Source of the DNA: CAZIVE01 sp964542435
Lineage (GTDB): Bacteria; Bacteroidota; Bacteroidia; Bacteroidales; Tannerellaceae
Assembly: GCA_964542435.1 (NCBI GenBank)
Contig: CAZIVE010000009.1
Span: 1-46,053, forward strand
Direction: 5' to 3'
Length of the DNA: 46,053 nucleotides
How positions within the stretch are numbered: position 1 is the first letter of the stretch; every line of letters starts with the position of its first letter. The position numbers and the translations under genes are program-made. A model generated the notes under the pieces. It saw only the letters and a program-made list of their open reading frames with translations, did not search any database and had not been told where the DNA came from. Positions 41,831 through 46,053 of the stretch are shown here, in pieces.

Positions 41831-44245
41831 ATGTTGAAAAAGTCAATTTCTTTCCTGTTTCTGTTGCTCGTATCATCGCTCTTGATGACGACGAACGCGC
41901 AGATCCGTCTCACGGGTTATCACCAGAAAGATATCAATCCTACCCTATTCAGCGGTAGATGGAGAGCGTTGTGGATCTCTGTTCCCGGAGAACCTTTGAA
42001 TGTTTACGGTGTCTATCATTTCCGTAAATCTTTCGATTTGAGTGCCGTCCCCGAACATTTCATCATCCATGTCACGGCTGATAACCGTTATAAGTTGTTT
42101 GTGAACGGGCAGAAGGTTTCTGAAGGACCCGCACGTTGCGACGTGTTCAATTGGAACTTTGAGACGGTGGATATTGCTCCCTATCTCAAAAGTGGAAAGA
42201 ATGTGCTGGCTTCCGTTGTATGGAATTATGCGGAAAAAAAGCCTGTGGCTCAGATGAGCTTTAATGAGACCGGCTTCCTGCTTCAGGGAAATACTGATGC
42301 CGAGAAGGTTGTAAACACGAATGGCTCTTGGCTTTGTATTCGCGATAATGCCTACAGCGTCTGGTCTTCAGGAAAAGTATTAGGTTATTATGCTGTCGGT
42401 CCTTGCGAACGTATTGATGCCGCTCAATATCCTTGGGGTTGGGAAAAGCCTGACTTCGATGATTCTTCCTGGCTGAAAGCTTCTGCCGGAATGCAGGGCG
42501 CCATGAAAGGTTCTCAGGATTATCCCGGTCGTTTGCTTGTTCCTTCACCGTTACCTCAAATGGAATCGTCCGTGGAACGTCTTTCTGAAGTACGTCTTTC
42601 AGAAGGTCTCAAATGTCCTAAGGAGTTCCCAGCTCAAAAGACGGCAATTACCATTCCTGCAAACACATCTGTTAAATTGATTTTGGACAACAAACGTCTC
42701 ACAACAGGCTATTTTACGCTTCTTTTCAGTAAAGGAAAAGCTGCAGAAGTCGAGATATCTTATGCTGAAGCTCTTTATACAAAAGACGCGAAAGGCAATC
42801 CTTTTGGAAAAGGAAACAGAAATGAAATTGAGGGCAAGGTCTTCTGTGGTTATGCCGACAAACTGATTGCGGATGGCGGTGAAGGTAGAAACTTTACTTC
42901 TTTGTGGTGGCGCACATGGCGCTACGTGGATCTGGAGATCAAGACGGCTAATGAACCTTTGGTTATCGATGATATTTACGGAACGTTTACGGCGTATCCT
43001 TATGTGAACGTTGCCTCTTTCAATGCACCCGGACATGACGAACTGAGCAAAATGCTCGAAGTGGGATGGCGTACCGCTCGTCTCTGCCTGCATGAAACCT
43101 ATATGGACTGTCCCTATTATGAACAGTTGCAGTATTTCGGAGATGCACGTATCCAACAGATGATCACAATGTACAACTCGAAAGACACGATTATGGTGAA
43201 GAATTGCCTGGAGCATGGCCGTCAGTCGATGATCGCTGACGGAATCACGCAGAGTCGTTATCCAACCAGCACGCATCAATTTATTTCTTCGTATGCTCTT
43301 TCTTGGATAGAGAGTGGTTACGATTATTGGATGTATCGTGGCGATGTGAATTATCTGAAGACGCTTCTGCCGCAGTTCCGTCAGGTGATCTCATGGTATG
43401 AAAGCTATCTGAAACCGGATTACAGTCTGGCCTATATTCCGAACTGGTTCTTTGCTGATTGGTCAAAAGGCTTTTCAGGTGGTCAACCTGTCCGTGAATC
43501 CGATGGACGTTCCGCTTATCAGGATTTGATATTCCTCTATACACTCGATCAGGCTGCCGAGATGGAAAAGGCCTTTGGCTTTGCTCCTTTGGCAGATCAT
43601 TATCGCGAACTATCGGAGAAGATCCGTCAGAACATACGGCCTCGTTATTGGGATGAGCAAAAGGGATTGTTTGCCGATACGTATAGTCATAAGACATTTT
43701 CACAGCATGTCAACTCGTTGGCCGTGCTGACAGGCATTGTGAAGGGCGACGAAGCAAAATCCGTCATGCTGAAAACTTTGTCTGATTCTACGTTGATCCA
43801 GGCTACCATCTATTTTACCTATTATGTTAATCAGGCGCTCAAAACAGCAGGTCTTGGGAACAAACTTCTCGACAATATGCAGATCTGGCGCGATCAGTTG
43901 GCATTGGGTTTGACAACTTTTGCAGAACAGCCAGAACCTTCCCGTTCTGATTGTCACGCTTGGAGTGCCAGCCCGAACATCGAGCTTTATCGTATTCTTC
44001 TTGGAATAGATACAGATGCTCCCGGCTTTGCCAAGGTTCGCATCGCTCCTTCACTCTGTGGATTGAAAGAAGCTTCCGGGAAGATCCCGCATCCGGCTGG
44101 ATTTATTTCTGTTTCTTATAAGATTGACAAGAAGGGGAAGCTCAATGCAATGATTGATCTTCCAGAGTCCTTAACAGGAACGTTTGTTTGGAACGGAAAA
44201 GAGTATCCGTTGAAGGGCGGTAGCCAGACATTATCCGTTGAATAA
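41831..44245 (+). CDS. GH78-like alpha-L-rhamnosidase
   Basis: 804-aa exported glycoside hydrolase-like protein (signal ends LLMTTNAQ). An N-terminal beta-sandwich (VYHFRKSFDLSAV, ADNRYKLFVNGQKV) is followed near residue 400-750 by an (alpha/alpha)6 barrel: GWRTARLCLHETYMDCPYYEQ, QYFGDARIQ, and HAWSASPNIELYRILLGID late in the chain, and a C-terminal sandwich. The DCPYYEQLQY pattern replaces the classical DCPxRDExLGW of GH78. Removal of terminal rhamnose is the family role; the true sugar is unproven. It is preceded by a terminator and no clear promoter. Confidence 0.88.
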   Translation: MLKKSISFLFLLLVSSLLMTTNAQIRLTGYHQKDINPTLFSGRWRALWISVPGEPLNVYGVYHFRKSFDLSAVPEHFIIHVTADNRYKLFVNGQKVSEGPARCDVFNWNFETVDIAPYLKSGKNVLASVVWNYAEKKPVAQMSFNETGFLLQGNTDAEKVVNTNGSWLCIRDNAYSVWSSGKVLGYYAVGPCERIDAAQYPWGWEKPDFDDSSWLKASAGMQGAMKGSQDYPGRLLVPSPLPQMESSVERLSEVRLSEGLKCPKEFPAQKTAITIPANTSVKLILDNKRLTTGYFTLLFSKGKAAEVEISYAEALYTKDAKGNPFGKGNRNEIEGKVFCGYADKLIADGGEGRNFTSLWWRTWRYVDLEIKTANEPLVIDDIYGTFTAYPYVNVASFNAPGHDELSKMLEVGWRTARLCLHETYMDCPYYEQLQYFGDARIQQMITMYNSKDTIMVKNCLEHGRQSMIADGITQSRYPTSTHQFISSYALSWIESGYDYWMYRGDVNYLKTLLPQFRQVISWYESYLKPDYSLAYIPNWFFADWSKGFSGGQPVRESDGRSAYQDLIFLYTLDQAAEMEKAFGFAPLADHYRELSEKIRQNIRPRYWDEQKGLFADTYSHKTFSQHVNSLAVLTGIVKGDEAKSVMLKTLSDSTLIQATIYFTYYVNQALKTAGLGNKLLDNMQIWRDQLALGLTTFAEQPEPSRSDCHAWSASPNIELYRILLGIDTDAPGFAKVRIAPSLCGLKEASGKIPHPAGFISVSYKIDKKGKLNAMIDLPESLTGTFVWNGKEYPLKGGSQTLSVE

Positions 44246-44281
44246 GTTTAGAGTTATTATAATATGTATAGGAAAGGTTTT

Positions 44282-46021
44282 ATGATAAAAAGATTTACAG
44301 GGCTGTTACTCCTGTTCCTGTTGCTCGTATCACCTGCAGCTGCGCGTACGAAGGTTGTGCATTTGCAGATTATCGAAACGAGTGATGTGCATGGCTGTTA
44401 TTTCCCCTATAACTTTGCAACAAAGTCGGTTTCGAAAGGCGGATTGGCATTGGTTAGTTCCTATGTCAATGAGCAACGCAAGATTTATGGTAAAAACCTC
44501 TTGCTTTTTGACAACGGCGACATTCTTCAAGGTCAACCCTCTTCCTATTATTATAATTATATAGATACGACCTCTGTGCATCTTGCTTCTGCCATTCTGA
44601 ATTATATGAAGTACGATGCAGGAAATATGGGAAATCATGATGTGGAAACGGGCAATGATGTGTTCAATCGATGGATTCGAGAGTGTCATTTCCCCATTCT
44701 TGGTGCTAATATTATAAAGGTAAGCGATAATAGTACGTTTTTGCCTCCTTATGCTGTGTTTAACCGTGAAGGCGTCAAGGTTGTCGTTATGGGAGAGATT
44801 ACTCCAGGTATTCCTGTTTGGCTTGCGCCCAATCTTTGGAGAGGTCTTCGTTTCTTGGATATCGAGACAGTGGCTCGTAAATGGATGAAAGTGATTCAGG
44901 CAAAGGAAAAACCGGATATTGTTATCGGTCTGTTCCATTCCGGAACCCATACTTATATGTTGTCTGATAAATATAAAGAGGACGTTTCAACTGTAGTGGC
45001 TCAGAATGTTCCTGGTTTTGATATGATTCTTGCCGGACACGATCATGAACTGAGCAATAAGAAGGTTTGTAATGTCAAGGGTGATTCCGTATTGGTGATT
45101 GATCCCGGAAACAATGCGAAATTTGTTTCCAGTGTTGACGTGACTGTCACCTTGAAACAGGGGAAGGTTGTGGATAAAAAAGTGGTCGGTTCGTTGAAAG
45201 AGCTTGCCTCTTATCAGGCAGATCCTCAATTCATGAGCCTTTTCAATTCCCAGTTTGAAACCTTGAAAGAATATGTCTCTCGTAAGATCGGCGTATTTAC
45301 TGAGGATATCTCTTTATCTGCGGCCTATTTTGGTCCTTCTTCATTCATCGATTTTATCCATGAGTTCCAGTTGAAAAGTACCGGAGCGCAGATCTCCTTC
45401 GTCGCACCTTTGTCTTTTAATGCTTCTATTAAAAAGGGAGACGTGACCGTAGGTGATATGTTCAATCTGTATCGTTACGAAAATGGTCTTTACACGATGC
45501 GTTTGACGGGAAGGGAAATTAAGAATTATCTGGAGAAATCTTATGAAGACTGGACAAATCGTATGACTTCACCTGATGATCATCTTCTCTTACTTAAGGA
45601 AAGCAAGGATGGGAAAGCTCCTAGGTTCGTCAATTCCAGCTTTAATTTTGATTCTGCTTCCGGCATCATTTATACCGTTGACGTGACCAAACCTACGGGC
45701 GAAAAAATTACGATCATCAGCATGGCAGATGGTACGCCTTTCGATATGGACAAAGAATTTAAGTGTGCGCTCAATTCCTATCGCGGTAATGGCGGTGGCG
45801 AATTGTTGACCAAAGGAGCCGGTATTTCGCAAGAGGATTTACCGAATCGTGTCTTGACCACTTCTCAGTATGATATCCGTTATTATATGATTGATTACAT
45901 CCAAAAACTCGGTACGGTTTCTCCTCATCCACTAAACCAGTGGAAGTTCATTCCTGAGGCGTGGACAGTGCCAGCAGCAGCTCGTGATTCGCTTCTTTTA
46001 TTTGGTAATAGTAGAAGGTAG
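44282..46021 (+). CDS. 5'-nucleotidase/2',3'-cyclic phosphodiesterase family metallophosphatase
   Basis: 579-aa exported enzyme of the UshA/CpdB type, which dephosphorylates nucleotides outside the cytoplasm. ATG 44282 (MIKRFTGLLLLFLLLVSPAAA) gives a proper signal peptide; the frame could begin at 44264. Metal motifs are SDVHGCYFP, NGDILQGQP, GNHDVETG and LAGHDHE in the N-terminal half. The C-terminal substrate domain contains GDMFNLYRYENGLYTMRLTGREIKNYLE and SYRGNGGGELLTKGAG. It starts 36 bases after the rhamnosidase stop and is probably co-transcribed with it. Only 32 unremarkable bases remain to the window end. Confidence 0.93.
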   Translation: MIKRFTGLLLLFLLLVSPAAARTKVVHLQIIETSDVHGCYFPYNFATKSVSKGGLALVSSYVNEQRKIYGKNLLLFDNGDILQGQPSSYYYNYIDTTSVHLASAILNYMKYDAGNMGNHDVETGNDVFNRWIRECHFPILGANIIKVSDNSTFLPPYAVFNREGVKVVVMGEITPGIPVWLAPNLWRGLRFLDIETVARKWMKVIQAKEKPDIVIGLFHSGTHTYMLSDKYKEDVSTVVAQNVPGFDMILAGHDHELSNKKVCNVKGDSVLVIDPGNNAKFVSSVDVTVTLKQGKVVDKKVVGSLKELASYQADPQFMSLFNSQFETLKEYVSRKIGVFTEDISLSAAYFGPSSFIDFIHEFQLKSTGAQISFVAPLSFNASIKKGDVTVGDMFNLYRYENGLYTMRLTGREIKNYLEKSYEDWTNRMTSPDDHLLLLKESKDGKAPRFVNSSFNFDSASGIIYTVDVTKPTGEKITIISMADGTPFDMDKEFKCALNSYRGNGGGELLTKGAGISQEDLPNRVLTTSQYDIRYYMIDYIQKLGTVSPHPLNQWKFIPEAWTVPAAARDSLLLFGNSRR

Positions 46022-46053
46022 TCGTATCGGATCGTGTTAATCAAGGAACAGGC

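Overview
The window looks like a chromosomal piece of a Bacteroidales genome, most likely Prevotellaceae-like. The evidence is a SusC/SusD pair, Bacteroidetes-type promoters (TAnnTTTG near -7, often TTTG about 19 bases upstream), lipoproteins with acidic residues after the lipid cysteine, a possible type IX secretion tail, and house-keeping genes with Bacteroidetes-style motifs. It is a draft scaffold: four runs of exactly 100 N mark joins of unknown true length. I see no phage, transposase, integrase or CRISPR array.

Layout. Bases 1-5502 (minus strand) hold a SusC/SusD nutrient uptake pair followed by a MATE exporter cut by the window edge. Bases 5503-5911 hold gap 1 and hairpin repeats. Bases 5912-11495 (minus) hold a probably surface-exposed lipoprotein with two inhibitor-I9-like halves, the AmmeMemoRadiSam set (a radical SAM enzyme and a MEMO1-AMMECR1 fusion that appears to be a lipoprotein), and a patatin-like outer membrane phospholipase. 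An AraC regulator (minus) then diverges from a three-gene RND efflux operon (12715-18246), followed by metG with a near-consensus promoter.

Bases 20459-21369 hold a terminator, gap 2 and a 43-bp tandem array. Bases 21370-24892 form a tight four-gene run: two exported nitroreductase/SagB-like paralogues, then two membrane-anchored metallophosphoesterase paralogues. A purF-like gene (broken by gap 3), carA and carB form a nucleotide synthesis operon (24994-31093). A second tandem array (41-bp period) follows. Next, on the minus strand, come a Cthe_2159-type beta-helix protein and a small partner with a C-terminal sorting-tail-like end.

The last third (34340-46021, plus strand) holds an ADP-forming acyl-CoA synthetase, a serine-type sulfatase, tRNA-Ser(GCT) on the minus strand beside gap 4, mltG, iorA-iorB, a GH78-like rhamnosidase and a 5'-nucleotidase family phosphatase. 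The synthetase and IorAB can work in series: aryl-pyruvates are oxidised to aryl-acetyl-CoA, and the thioester is then used to make ATP.

Points most worth a second look: the lipoprotein form of the MEMO1-AMMECR1 fusion beside an apparently cytoplasmic radical SAM partner; a family of 41-43-bp hairpin or AT-rich intergenic arrays where at least two of the four assembly breaks fall; the beta-helix protein with its separate sorting-tail partner; the doubled nitroreductase/phosphoesterase operon; and an IorA without its usual ferredoxin domain. No single large undescribed system is evident.
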